Made by a program: the position numbers and the translations under genes. A stretch of 64,000 bases of DNA, taken from Robinsoniella peoriensis (GTDB taxonomy: Bacteria; Bacillota; Clostridia; Lachnospirales; Lachnospiraceae). Where the stretch lies: NCBI RefSeq assembly GCF_000797495.1, contig NZ_JTGN01000004.1:1-64000 (forward strand), given 5' to 3'. The notes under the pieces were generated by a model that ran no database searches, had not been told where the DNA came from, and saw only the letters and a list, made by a program, of their open reading frames with translations. This document shows, in pieces, positions 52,509 to 62,900 of the stretch (the stretch's first letter is position 1; every line of letters starts with the position of its first letter).

Positions 52509-52557
52509 GCCATTTGGTATCTCGCTTAATGCGGATCCGTTGCTCAGTAGTTTTTAT

Positions 52558-52734
52558 TTAGTTGATTGATTCTTCTTTGATTCTTTCTTGATGCATACTG
52601 CTGATTCTACAGCAGAACTTTACAATGTTTTTGCAATGGGGACATTTCAGTTCGATCCATACCTCCCCTTTTGCCGTGGAACAAATATCAAAAGCTCTCT
52701 TTCTGCAGACTGGGCAGTTTATTTTTTCTTTCAA
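52558..52734 (-). CDS. Com-like zinc-ribbon protein
   Basis: 58 residues from TTG at 52734 with AGGAAAGGAG 10 bases upstream. Two cysteine pairs, NCPVCRKRAFD and LKCPHCKNIVKF, give the zinc ribbon of the Com translational-activator family of phages (Mu Com activates translation of the phage modification gene). No mom-like gene was found here. Absent from simple ORF calls because of the TTG start. Confidence 0.7.
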   Translation of the reverse strand: MKEKINCPVCRKRAFDICSTAKGEVWIELKCPHCKNIVKFCCRISSMHQERIKEESIN

Positions 52735-52852
52735 TCCTGCATGGCTCCTTTCCTGTCAGTCTTTCAGTTGACACAAGGTATAAAAAAATAATGCCAATAT
52801 ACTTGTCATCCATTTCGTTGACAGCCTTTTTCTGTATATGGCACCCCGCCAA

Positions 52853-53644
52853 TTACAGAATGCCTGACATCTGAAATAATTGATAAAGCGGCTTTGCATC
52901 CTGTATCCGTTCATTTTTGAGCGTATATTGGTCAATCCCCAGCTGCGATAAACGGATCTTTACAGAAGCAGGCGATACCTGGAAAGTGTCCGACAGTTTC
53001 TCTGATAATTCCGTATCATTTAGCATAGCTCTATCCGCCAGATCTGATATCGCTGAAAGAAATGGTGTCTTTGGCATCAGAATAGCTGCGCTGAAATACT
53101 TCGCATGGTGCTCCAGCCAGTCAATGTCAGTAACCAGCCTTCTTCTGCCTGACAGCTCCGCCCCGCCTACAATATCGGTATCTTTACAACCTGACATCTC
53201 TGCCAGATGTACATTCCTCTGGTGGTTCCTTTGCACCTTACCCGTGTAATAATCGGAATGGAATAACCAATGACCGCACTCATGCCCTATGGTAGAACGC
53301 AGGCGGTACCCCTTCTTGTCCTCAAGTACCGTATTATCAATAAGCAGCGTGCCTCTTTTGGCATACAGGTAATCTGCACAGTTAACCTCCGGTAAATAGA
53401 CTGGAACCCGTTCTGTCTTCTGAAAAATCATCCTGCCCAAAATCAGTCCGCAATGAGACAGATTAACATAATCAAGTGACAGATTAAGATAAAATTCTGC
53501 AAATGTTTCAATGTCTATCGGCTGTGGCGTAGTCAGTAAAGCGGCATTGTAATCATGAAGAAATGCTTCTGCATGGTCATCAATCTCACTGTTCTTCAAA
53601 ACAGGAATACCATTCCTCTGCTTTCTCAATTTTGGCTGGTACAT
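52853..53644 (-). CDS. ImmA/IrrE-family metallopeptidase
   Basis: 263 residues. The zinc site is TIGHECGHWLFH (HExxH), with the downstream Glu in a helical region around HAKYFSAAILMPKTPF. The C-terminal part has a short HTH-like segment (LSEKLSDTFQVSPASVKIRL). ImmA-type proteases cleave the neighbouring XRE repressor to induce ICEs and prophages; the partner repressor lies 6 bases upstream in the same operon. Confidence 0.9.
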   Translation of the reverse strand: MYQPKLRKQRNGIPVLKNSEIDDHAEAFLHDYNAALLTTPQPIDIETFAEFYLNLSLDYVNLSHCGLILGRMIFQKTERVPVYLPEVNCADYLYAKRGTLLIDNTVLEDKKGYRLRSTIGHECGHWLFHSDYYTGKVQRNHQRNVHLAEMSGCKDTDIVGGAELSGRRRLVTDIDWLEHHAKYFSAAILMPKTPFLSAISDLADRAMLNDTELSEKLSDTFQVSPASVKIRLSQLGIDQYTLKNERIQDAKPLYQLFQMSGIL

Positions 53645-53650
53645 AGAGAC

Positions 53651-54040
53651 TCACCCCTTTCTTGCTTTTAAATCATCTAAAAACACTTGCCACTCCTTTT
53701 CTCCTGCCCCGGTTTCCATAGACAAACGCAGTGCCTCAATGACATAGGAATTTCCAATCATGTAATCAGCACAATCTTGTGGGGTAACGATGTCATTTGA
53801 TGACTTTGATTCTGCCGCCATGTCGTATAGTGCATGGGATTCCTCTTCATTCAAAAGTAAAAAACTGGCCAACAGTTTCAAACGCTCAGAAGTGAAAGTG
53901 CTGCTTCTGCCCTTCTCCACCTCGCTGTAATACTGTGGGGATACTCTTATTGCTTTTGCCGTTTCCCGTAAAGATCTTCCTTTGTTTTTTCTCAGTGATT
54001 CTACATATCTTCCAAATTGTAATCGGTTGTCTGTGTCCAT
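53651..54040 (-). CDS. XRE-family repressor of the prophage
   Basis: 129 residues from ATG 54040 (GGGAG 7 bases upstream; a longer in-frame start overlaps the promoter region). The HTH is RSLRETAKAIRVSPQYYSEV (about residues 22-42). The C-terminal half (NEEESHALYDMAAESKSSND, DYMIGNSYVIEALRLSMET) is helical. It pairs with ImmA and should hold the lysogenic state. The orientation with, rather than against, the early genes is unusual for a repressor. Confidence 0.8.
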   Translation of the reverse strand: MDTDNRLQFGRYVESLRKNKGRSLRETAKAIRVSPQYYSEVEKGRSSTFTSERLKLLASFLLLNEEESHALYDMAAESKSSNDIVTPQDCADYMIGNSYVIEALRLSMETGAGEKEWQVFLDDLKARKG

Positions 54041-54101
54041 GAATTTTCTCCCTATAATATGTTGATAAGGTAAGTATTTCCAGTAAATCGAACATTTATT
54101 C

Positions 54102-54119
54102 GTCAACTTTGTAATTGAC
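54102..54119. promoter_or_regulatory. Putative XRE operator
   Basis: GTCAACTTTGTAATTGAC holds inverted arms GTCAA and TTGAC and lies 62 bases before the XRE start, in the only noncoding stretch of the repressor operon. No strong promoter with correct spacing could be assigned. Confidence 0.4.
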
Positions 54120-54144
54120 ATAAAAAGTTAAAAAGCATTTAAAA

Positions 54145-54188
54145 AATCCCTGCTTTCTGACAATTTATTTTGTCAAAAAACAGGGATT
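54145..54188 (-). terminator. Terminator of the Ssp-like operon
   Basis: AATCCCTG (54145-54152) and CAGGGATT (54181-54188) form a perfect 8-bp stem, with a second inner stem TGACAA/TTGTCA; on the minus strand it is followed by TTTTTTAA. It lies 70 bases past the last gene of the operon. Confidence 0.8.
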
Positions 54189-54257
54189 AAGATGCGGAAT
54201 TATATTGAAATTCGTGGATTTGATATGATTACTAATCACTCACATTATGATTATTTA

Positions 54258-55163
54258 TTATTTCCTTAACCGTATACGCTGCGAATAATTCGGGCGTTCA
54301 ATAACTATATCGTCTGATGCAAGTATTTCAATCCACTTCAGCTGATTTGATAAAAGCTTTTTAATATCTTTCCTATATGGTCTGGGATCTTCTATAATAG
54401 CTCCATGGAGTAGCGCCGAAAGTTCACCATAATATATTTCACCACCATGTTCCCTTAAGACTTTTCGCAGCCAGACATTACAACGGCACCACTTAAAAGT
54501 TTCAATAATGTCCTCGCTCCTTGCTTCTACCGGCAGGCCAAGAAAACGATACACACTATTATCATTTACATCATCTTCATCTGGGAAGTCATATGAAAAA
54601 AGTGTCGTAATATCAGGAGTAAAGAGTCCTTCAATATCATTGTTCCATTTTTGTTGTATTGAATCCAAGTTACTATTATTGATTACGGAATAATACTGTT
54701 GTTGTAACTTTTGAAACAATTCATCTTTTATTTCAACTGCCTCCCAAAACAGCATATCTATTTTGCGCTTATCACCCTCACTTATATCAATTAGTGTAGC
54801 TATTTCAAGGTTTCCATTTCTACCAAATGACAACCCTCTACCAGTTGCATTAGCGCTTCCGACAATTCCACGCTTTTTATCAATTATGTAAGTCTTTGCA
54901 TGCAAATCAAATCTAATATAAACTTTCCAATTTTTTTGACGGCAACGTTCCACAATCTCAAAATCTGTACTTCCGTTAATTAAATCATCCAATCTAAAAC
55001 GTAATAACAATTTCTTTGAGGATACACTTAATGGAATATGTTTCAAAAGTTCATCAAATGCATTGCACTTACAAAAAGCAGAAATAATATGAATCGACTG
55101 CGTGGCAGATTCTAATTCTTCATATACTACCTGTTTTATTTCATCCGACATAAGTAAACTCAT
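54258..55163 (-). CDS. Phospholipase-D-fold nuclease, last gene of the Ssp-like operon
   Basis: 301 residues. One HKD site: H88, K90, D95 (LHAKTYIID) followed by G102-S103-A-N105 (VGSANATGRG). N-terminal part IHIISAFCKCNAFDELLKHI is the usual lead-in of PLD endonucleases. The C-terminal 130 residues have no known domain (FKWCRCNVWLRKVLREHGGE). A single HKD implies dimeric action, as in NgoFVII or BfiI. As the only clear nuclease of the operon, it is the likely DNA-damaging effector. It starts 14 bases after the GHKL gene. Confidence 0.8.
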   Translation of the reverse strand: MSLLMSDEIKQVVYEELESATQSIHIISAFCKCNAFDELLKHIPLSVSSKKLLLRFRLDDLINGSTDFEIVERCRQKNWKVYIRFDLHAKTYIIDKKRGIVGSANATGRGLSFGRNGNLEIATLIDISEGDKRKIDMLFWEAVEIKDELFQKLQQQYYSVINNSNLDSIQQKWNNDIEGLFTPDITTLFSYDFPDEDDVNDNSVYRFLGLPVEARSEDIIETFKWCRCNVWLRKVLREHGGEIYYGELSALLHGAIIEDPRPYRKDIKKLLSNQLKWIEILASDDIVIERPNYSQRIRLRK

Positions 55164-55176
55164 ATATCACACCCAA

Positions 55177-56970
55177 TCAACGCTTTCTTGGATTTAACTG
55201 TTCATTAATATATTGAAGTAATTTCTGTTGCCATAACGTAACCAACCTATCGTTCTCTTCTTTTTGATATCGATTAGTTTTATTTATTGCCTGTACAAAG
55301 GAAGCAATAAGTAGTTCAAAAGATGTCTTTACTTCTCCACTATCAAATATCTCACTCAAAAACTCAGTATAGAACTTATGATCGGTATTAATTGTAAGCA
55401 TTACGCATGAAAGTTCGAAGTTAAAATCAAATAGTGGACCGAATTGTCCTATTTGTGCATACTTTATATTTACAAAGTTATTAATAAAACGTTGAGCATC
55501 TTCGTCTGTAGGATTAGCTATTCCTTGCTGCTTTAACTCATCTTTTCCTTTTTCAATCAGCTCCTGCTCATTAGTCATTGTACGCACTTCTTTTGTTTCA
55601 GATGCCTCTTCATCATCAGAATCCTGCTCTACATTATTAATAATATCAACTGCTGCTGTTTCAATATCATTGGTAGATCTGGTCATTTTTCGAATAGCTT
55701 TATTCCTAGCGTACATGCCTTTTATTGTGTCATATACCGTTCCATAGAGCTGATACCAAATTGGTTTAACATCATCGTCTGGATCAACATCATTTTGATC
55801 TATTCTCTTTAGTTCTACATATTGCTTATTATTAGATACACCAAATAACTCATCAAGTTCAGGCTCAAAGATTATTTCACACCCCCACCATCTGTGTTCA
55901 GGCTCATTAATATTCTCATAAAAATCGAACTGTCTAAAATCTATTTCACGGTTCGCTCTTACAACAGAGATACCTTCTAATTTTTTTGCATATTTTCCAA
56001 AAGGTTGTTGCCCTGGATTTGATTTACAAGCTGTTTCATCATAAAACTCCTGTTTTACAATAGAGAATCTGACAATCACTGTAGATTCAGCTACTTCTCC
56101 TGCTTTATCATAGTACTTAACCGGAACTTCTATCATACCATTATTAATTTGATGGTCTTTTCCATTATAAAACTCAAACACAGAAACATATGGAACACCA
56201 TGTTTTCTTTTATTCAAATCTGTAGGGTGTGATGGATTGCCAAGAACAAGATTATTTTCCATAAGAAAAAGTGGGTCATTCGGGCATACGTCAATAGCAC
56301 TCTCTTGGTTTTCATCTGGAATAATGCGAATGGACGATATCCCCTTACTGATAAAATATCTGAATTTTTGTCCTAAAGCAAATTCAAGTCGTTCCGAAAG
56401 AGGACCACTGGTTTTCGGTTGAATTCTATCGCAACGTTTCCAAATAACAAGTGTTCCACTTTTCGAAAAGTCATATGTTTTTCCTGGTGTTACATAGCTA
56501 ATATATTTAGCATATTTCTCTGGCAATAATTCCGCGATAGGATCCTCGATTTCTTTCTGAGTACCTTCTTTAACCTTTTCAATGTTAAGGAAAACCTTAT
56601 AAGCACCATCCACACCTGACTGCCAAGAAAACACCTCTACTTCTGGACAAGCGTATAAAGAAGATTGAGGCAATCCTACACCAAATCTACCCATACCACG
56701 ACGCTGCTCCCTTGTTGTAGATCCAAGACCTAGACAACTTCCCAGGACTTGTGAAGTCATTCCATAACCATTGTCTAAAAATCCTATTTCGCTAACTTGT
56801 TTTCTTCCCGTGCTAAGATTTAATTCCTCACTGATAATCACAAAAATATCATCTGCATCTGCTTCTACTGCATTATCAATAATCTCAGCAACTGCACTTT
56901 CAATATTTTTATATCCGGTATTCCTTAATGCATCTCCTATATGACGAACATCTACTATACTATGACTCAT
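55177..56970 (-). CDS. GHKL (MORC/HSP90/MutL-like) ATPase
   Basis: 597 residues from ATG 56970, which has AGGAGG 8 bases upstream (two earlier in-frame starts are too close). The ATP site has the Bergerat fold: N-box EIIDNAVEADAD (E29, N33), G1 FLDNGYGM (66-71), G2 RGMGRFGVGL (91-100). A transducer-like middle follows and the C terminus is acidic then helical (QDSDDEEASETKEV). These ATPases act as clamps or switches on DNA in MORC-type restriction systems. Placed between helicase and nuclease genes, it probably couples recognition to nuclease activation. Confidence 0.85.
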   Translation of the reverse strand: MSHSIVDVRHIGDALRNTGYKNIESAVAEIIDNAVEADADDIFVIISEELNLSTGRKQVSEIGFLDNGYGMTSQVLGSCLGLGSTTREQRRGMGRFGVGLPQSSLYACPEVEVFSWQSGVDGAYKVFLNIEKVKEGTQKEIEDPIAELLPEKYAKYISYVTPGKTYDFSKSGTLVIWKRCDRIQPKTSGPLSERLEFALGQKFRYFISKGISSIRIIPDENQESAIDVCPNDPLFLMENNLVLGNPSHPTDLNKRKHGVPYVSVFEFYNGKDHQINNGMIEVPVKYYDKAGEVAESTVIVRFSIVKQEFYDETACKSNPGQQPFGKYAKKLEGISVVRANREIDFRQFDFYENINEPEHRWWGCEIIFEPELDELFGVSNNKQYVELKRIDQNDVDPDDDVKPIWYQLYGTVYDTIKGMYARNKAIRKMTRSTNDIETAAVDIINNVEQDSDDEEASETKEVRTMTNEQELIEKGKDELKQQGIANPTDEDAQRFINNFVNIKYAQIGQFGPLFDFNFELSCVMLTINTDHKFYTEFLSEIFDSGEVKTSFELLIASFVQAINKTNRYQKEENDRLVTLWQQKLLQYINEQLNPRKR

Positions 56971-56981
56971 TGTCATCCTCC

Positions 56982-58706
56982 TTAATTCCAATAATCATCA
57001 AAATGTTGAAAAGCTTCTTCACTATCAAATGCTTCAATATTATCTTTTACATCTATGAGAAGGCACTCCTCATTACCGCCCATCATTGGTCCACGAAGTC
57101 CTCTTCCTATCATCTGACTATACAAAACAACTGATTTTGTAGGTCTGGTAATAAATACACATCTAATATTGGTTGAATCAAACCCCGTAGTAAGAACATC
57201 ATAATTGATAATGATATTAACTTTGGATGTTCTATCCTTAAAATTATCTATTGCCGCTTTCCGCTTTATTGGATCCATATCTCCAAGTACTAAGCTATTT
57301 GGTATATCATCTACTGTAAGCATTGCTGCAAGCATTTTGGCATGTAAAACATTACAGGCAAATACAATAGTTGGCATTTGTTCATGATTTAATATGCGCA
57401 ATCGTTTTAATATCCCTAAGTTTCTGTTTTTGTTATTAGCAAGTACTTCCAACTGCTTTGCAGAAAAATCAGTATCACTATTTCTAATGTAAGCCAATTC
57501 TCTTTTTAGTTTTTTTATTTCTTCCTCCGTATAATTTTTTTCATATTCTAATCGTTCTACGGTTAATTTCGATAGAATTTGTCTCTGTTGAAAATATTTA
57601 ATAATATTAGTTTCAGCAATAGTATTTAATGCCTGGAGTCTTCCCAAATTAACTTGGTTTAAGATATTTGCATCTATCCTAATCAATCTATTACCGAACA
57701 TATGAACTAAAAAATCATTATCATAGGAAAAATCTGTTGTTCTTCCTGGTGTTGCTGACAAGCCTATCAAATGCCTATCTGGAAAACCGACTTTCATCTG
57801 CATCAGCTCTTCGATAACTTTTTTAGTTTCATTAGCTGCTGCTTTGTGCGCTTCATCAAAAACTATGAGACGGCAATTAAGTTTCAATTTTTCCATCATA
57901 ACAGGATTATTTTTTGCTATCGACATAAGCTTCTGTAATCCACAAAAGACAATGCCATCCGATATCTCATCCTCCTCTGAATTTAAACTCCCCCAAAACT
58001 TATATGCGTTAATCTCTCCATCCCCTAAGTGCCCCCATATTTCCTCAAATGTCGAAAATGCCTGAAGAAGTAATTCTTTAGTGTGCGCAACCCATATAAC
58101 AATACCACTCTTATGTAAATGAAAATTGATATAATCCACAATAATGTGCATTGATGTTTTAGTTTTCCCTGTACCTGTAGGCATATGAATCAGCATTCTT
58201 TGTAATATATTTCCAGAGGACAATACATTCATTGCCTGTTGCTTAATGAAATATTGGTAATCTAATAATTCATAAAACCTCTCCCCAGCAGCTAAAGAAT
58301 TCTTAAAAATATCATCACCTTTTTCAGATTCAAGAGTATCTACTGGTAAATTCCATAGTTTTATCAAATATACAGTAACTTTATTTTGCCCCCATGGCTT
58401 TTTAGATATAACCTCAACCAATTCTCTCGGTGTTGCACCATTTCTCTCTGATTTGCTGAGACATTGAATGCTAATGTCCTCTATTTCTTTTTCCGTTCCG
58501 GCCAAAAGTAAATCTTTCCTAAAATTATCTTTCTTGAATATTTCAAGTCCATGTATTTTATCGATATATGAAATAAGACGTGCTTTTGTTAGGAGCGATT
58601 TTCCAGAAGGCATCCATTCCACCAAAGTATTAATTACTTCCGTTCCTAAATAATCTCTTAATTGCTGTTCACTGAAATTAAACATCACATTTTTATAATC
58701 TGACAT
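56982..58706 (-). CDS. DEAD/DEAH-box superfamily 2 helicase
   Basis: 574 residues. A 150-residue N-terminal region without clear domain precedes the motor: Walker A MPTGTGKTKTS (176-182), VWVAHTKELLLQ, FDEAHKAAANET, LIGLSATPGRTTDF, then a charged coiled coil (YTEEEIKKLKRELAYIRNSD), TIVFACNVLHAKMLA, INYDVLTTGFDSTNIRCVFI and QMIGRGLRG. The layout is that of type I/III restriction translocases. Its stop lies 11 bases before the GHKL start, so the three genes are tightly linked. Confidence 0.88.
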   Translation of the reverse strand: MSDYKNVMFNFSEQQLRDYLGTEVINTLVEWMPSGKSLLTKARLISYIDKIHGLEIFKKDNFRKDLLLAGTEKEIEDISIQCLSKSERNGATPRELVEVISKKPWGQNKVTVYLIKLWNLPVDTLESEKGDDIFKNSLAAGERFYELLDYQYFIKQQAMNVLSSGNILQRMLIHMPTGTGKTKTSMHIIVDYINFHLHKSGIVIWVAHTKELLLQAFSTFEEIWGHLGDGEINAYKFWGSLNSEEDEISDGIVFCGLQKLMSIAKNNPVMMEKLKLNCRLIVFDEAHKAAANETKKVIEELMQMKVGFPDRHLIGLSATPGRTTDFSYDNDFLVHMFGNRLIRIDANILNQVNLGRLQALNTIAETNIIKYFQQRQILSKLTVERLEYEKNYTEEEIKKLKRELAYIRNSDTDFSAKQLEVLANNKNRNLGILKRLRILNHEQMPTIVFACNVLHAKMLAAMLTVDDIPNSLVLGDMDPIKRKAAIDNFKDRTSKVNIIINYDVLTTGFDSTNIRCVFITRPTKSVVLYSQMIGRGLRGPMMGGNEECLLIDVKDNIEAFDSEEAFQHFDDYWN

Positions 58707-58799
58707 TACTCCTCCCTTTGCCTACGCTACATTATATATTAAAACTCAAATACCCTGTAGTTCTTTTGTATATTCCATAACTGTACCAGCATATACTGC

Positions 58800-59945
58800 C
58801 TAAAGATTATCCTGAATATAATCTAGGGCTGTCTGCAATTCCTCATAATCTTTTTCAGACGTAAAATAATTTACACTTAACCGTATTGTTCCAGCAGGAA
58901 ATGTTCCCAAAAATTCATGTGCCAATGGAGCACACTGTAAACCTGTTCGAACCGCAATACCACACCTATTAAAAATTACACCTGCACTATCACTACTAAT
59001 TCCATCTATCAAACATGAAACAATACCTACATAATTACCTTTTTCGTTATTTCCAATTATCTCTATAAAATTATATTCTGTCAACAACTCCAGCAACCGT
59101 TTTCTGTTTTCTTTTTCCTTTGCAACAATATTTGTAAGTCCTGTTTCTTCAATCCATGACAAAGCAGCATATAGCCCAGCCACTCCACTAATATTAATAG
59201 TTCCCATTTCATATCTCTCTGGAATACTATCTGGCATATTTTGATTTGCTGATTCATAACCTGTTCCTCCGAAAATCACAGCTGGAAGTTTTATCTCTGG
59301 ATTCATTACAAAACCAGAAATTCCTGTTGGCCCATATAAGGTCTTATGACCAGCAAAAACAGAAAAATCAAATGTAGAAAGTCCAACATTACAATCAATA
59401 AGTCCAGCTGTTTGCGCCATATCCACCACAGTTATGGCTCCATACTTTTTAGCTAGGGAAAAGATTTCTTCTACTGGAGCCACCAAACCACAAACATTAC
59501 TAGCATGACTAACAATCACAAGCTCAGGTGAAACTGAATCGAATTGATAATGTATTCTTTGCAAATCATATTCCATACCCTCAGACACCTGCAACTGATG
59601 CACCTTAATCACATTATCTTGCTTATAATGATGCAAAATTCTTGTTACAGCATTATGTTCAAATGGACTAATGTATATATTGCAGCATCCTGATTTAATT
59701 AACCCCTGAATGATAATGTTTAATGCCACCGTTGCTGTCGGGGTAAACACAACCTGCTTTGCAGGACAATGCAACAATTTCTGTACTTTAATTCGAGTAT
59801 CTGAGATCAAACTGCTTGCACTCTGTGAGAGCTGATATTGTCCCCGCCCCGCATTTGCTCCTTTTTGTTTATAAAATTCATCCATGAATGTATAGACACT
59901 TTCCGGTTTAGGAAATGTCGTTGCTGCATTGTCAAAATACCCCAT
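58800..59945 (-). CDS. Cysteine desulfurase (SspA/DndA-like position)
   Basis: 381 residues, class V aminotransferase fold. N-terminal YFDNAATTFPKPESVY, pyridoxal phosphate lysine K201 in FAGHKTLYGPTG, catalytic Cys338 in RTGLQCAPLAHEFLG. It takes sulfur from cysteine as a persulfide. Genes of this subtype are often stand-alone in Clostridia, but here it is inside a defence operon, 10 bases after the large ATPase, matching the sulfur donor of phosphorothioate (Dnd/Ssp) DNA modification. A 93-base gap separates it from the helicase. Confidence 0.92.
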   Translation of the reverse strand: MGYFDNAATTFPKPESVYTFMDEFYKQKGANAGRGQYQLSQSASSLISDTRIKVQKLLHCPAKQVVFTPTATVALNIIIQGLIKSGCCNIYISPFEHNAVTRILHHYKQDNVIKVHQLQVSEGMEYDLQRIHYQFDSVSPELVIVSHASNVCGLVAPVEEIFSLAKKYGAITVVDMAQTAGLIDCNVGLSTFDFSVFAGHKTLYGPTGISGFVMNPEIKLPAVIFGGTGYESANQNMPDSIPERYEMGTINISGVAGLYAALSWIEETGLTNIVAKEKENRKRLLELLTEYNFIEIIGNNEKGNYVGIVSCLIDGISSDSAGVIFNRCGIAVRTGLQCAPLAHEFLGTFPAGTIRLSVNYFTSEKDYEELQTALDYIQDNL

Positions 59946-59955
59946 GCTTTCCCTC

Positions 59956-62900
59956 CTAAAGTAATCGTTTCAATAAATCCATTAGAATTTGTCTCTTTTC
60001 CTGCTCTGCTATAGATTGTCCCATGCCTTCGAGTGTTGAGGATAGGGAGTTATAGAGTAATTTGCCTCGTGGACTTGTTTCCACAGGATCAAAACGCTTT
60101 GTTACCGTACCACTTTTTTCATCTACAAAGCTAACTTGAAACCCTGTCATCTCTGATTTATCAATACTATTTACTTTATGAAAGTGATACTCCTCGGCAG
60201 TAACTTTATACATCTTGATATTTTCATCAAATTTCGTCTGAGTATAGCTATCCCAATCTTCTATGCGCAAATCGGTAGCTAGCTTTGCTAATCGTTCAAT
60301 GAAAGCACCTTCATCATTACTTATCGTTTGAAATAATCCAAGCATTCTCTCTGTTCCATCACTAAATATTTGTTCAAAAGCACCCGGTTCTAAGGTGTCA
60401 CACCAATCATGTATAATAGATGCAAGTGACATCTTCTTTATATTTTCTCTGCATGATTCTGAAACAAATAACTTTTTTACATCTTTTATTAACTCATTTT
60501 TTAATTCATCAAGTATATTATCATAATACTTTTTGGTACTAGCTATTTCATCAACAACGCCAATATAAACTTCTTCTAAATCAAATGCTTTTGGTAAGCT
60601 CTTAAATAGTAATTCGTTGCCACCAACATTTCTTTTAAGCACTCTCAAAAAAGCAGTATAATGTTTATTTTTAGATGTCTTTATCTCTTTAGTATACTTA
60701 GGAAGAGACATAAACCAACGTCGAATTGCAGAAACAATAAATTCATACGAGCTAGCACTTTTCTCCGCTGGAATAATGAAATCGTCAAATACCTTGCTAA
60801 GCCCTTCTATATATTGTTCCTTTTCTGGATTCCAATCCAAATAATGAAGTGTATAACCTTCTGGATTTGCATTAATTTGAACGAGCGCATCCGTTGTAGT
60901 AGAAATCTGCCCAAATCTATCATATATAATAATTTCGTGTTTATAGGTATGAAATACCACTGCGATATATAGTGGAAGTAATCCTCTTCTCAGTCCAATA
61001 TGATTTTGCGGAGAAGTAAGTACTTCATAAAGCGTTTCAAAATTTACACAGCCATCTCTTTTGGCCTGCATAACAAAACTTTCAATTTTCGTAAGCATAT
61101 TTCTTATCAGTTCATCTTCGGGGTTCATATTAATATGCATCATATCATTGTCTTCTACAACTATACCAGTACGTAATAAAGTGTTTCTCATAATAGAAAC
61201 TTCCTGACTAGTACCCGTAAACCCTAAATTTGGCTCTAATTCCGTCCTAAGTAGTGCTGTGATAATCTTATTTCGGCTGTTTACAGCTGCAACTGTAGGT
61301 TCACTCTTGTTAAGAGCTTCGTTATTAATTACTGGTGTATCTGGAAATATCTTATCACAAATCAATGATAACTGACTTGTCAATGCTGCTTTTCTTGTTA
61401 TAGGTAAGATTTCCCCACAGTAAATATATAATGACTTCATTTCTTCTGGATGCGTATATGCACTAATAAACTTACTAATAACTTCTCGTAAATCCTCATA
61501 AACAACATCATATTCTTCAAAAAGAATCTTGTCATCCACAGATAAATCACGTAAGGTTACCACAGCATTAAACTCACGCACAACATCCTCAATTTTTGTA
61601 TAACATTTCGGGATAATAAACATAAGTCGTAAAATATCCCTATTAACTCCTAGAAGCTTCTCACGTAACCTGATTATATCATCTTCATCTTTAGGTATGA
61701 TTCCATAAATGATACCATCCGCATCAACATCTTCGCTCTTTACATTCCAATCGATATCATCCACTATCTCTGAGGACTCAATAAACTCAAAAGAAAAATA
61801 CCTTATCATTTCTTTATCATCATTATAACGGTATGGATAAATATAATTATCAAAATTTACAGAATTCAGCGTATCCTTTAGCGTTACTGTCCTCTGCTGA
61901 ATTGTCATCAAGTCACTAATCTTCTCTCTAATATCCACCCCAGATGTCTGTTTCAAACGCAGATAATCATTACTACGCTTCAAATAAATTACATACTTCT
62001 TCTCAATTAGATTATTGATTGCCTCTTTAATAACACCCACCGGATAGCTTATCTTAAACATATCAGCAATCTCACCAACAGTAGGTTTAAGTTTATCAAA
62101 CTGCTCAAGTATATAGATTAAGCCCAATGCTTTTATAATTTTTGATTCCAGGGATTCTAGCTCAAGCTTTTCCAGGATTGTGCTTGCCAGGATGTAATTT
62201 TTATGAAGATCTCCAGAGTAAACTTCCTTTTTAAAAAGAGGTTCAAAATAATCGTAAATCAAATCTGGAGTGATTACATCAAAAGATTCATCCTTATACT
62301 TTTGTAAAAATGCCGGCAATGTGGATATTCCTTCAGCCGAAAGAAACGTAAATAATGTACGCTCATTCTGAGCTACACGTTCTGATAATCTTGGTAAAAT
62401 AAATGTAGACACCAAATGCAACGGATAACAACCTTGGCTTATTTTATCCAAGTCTTCATCCGCAACATCTGAAAAAAGGGCATGTTTTGTATATGTGGCC
62501 TTTAAACTTTCAAATTCTGCACTTTTACTCTTACAAAATAATTGCCAACTATTAGTTTCTTTCTGGATAACTGAAGCTATTATTTCATAAGTTTGTGCAA
62601 AATTATTATTCATATGGACGTGGGTAAACCTCTCCGAAACTCCACGCCAACCATCAACCTTCTGTTTTGGCAACTTATCTATATAATTGGCAATTTCCTT
62701 ATGTGAAATCAACATAAGATGCATTTGCTTATCATTACTTCGATTACATTTTTCTGCAAAGTCCTGAAGCATTTTTGTGTCACTAACTGAAGCAGCAGTA
62801 ATATTTGCCTCTAGAAATTTACTAAATTCATCGTATACGACATAAACACCTGAATATCCTCGTGGTTTGATTGCCTCAACCACACTCTCATATAAATCTA

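Larger units (their letters stand above)
15400..54040. mobile_element. Serine-integrase siphovirus prophage, about 38.6 kb, probably defective
   Basis: A near-complete phage gene order lies between the integrase (15,437) and the XRE regulator (54,040): lysis, tail, head, terminase, replication and regulation, almost all on the minus strand. Boundaries are estimates: no attL/attR pair could be proven by eye. Left of the integrase lies the decayed DUF4268 region and right of the XRE gene lies the Ssp-like operon, and neither is phage-like. An in-frame stop in a head-tail connector and two lesions in the phage methyltransferase suggest it can no longer form particles unaided. HK97-fold capsid, P27-type TerS and TP901-type tape measure indicate a siphovirus morphology. 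Confidence 0.85.
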
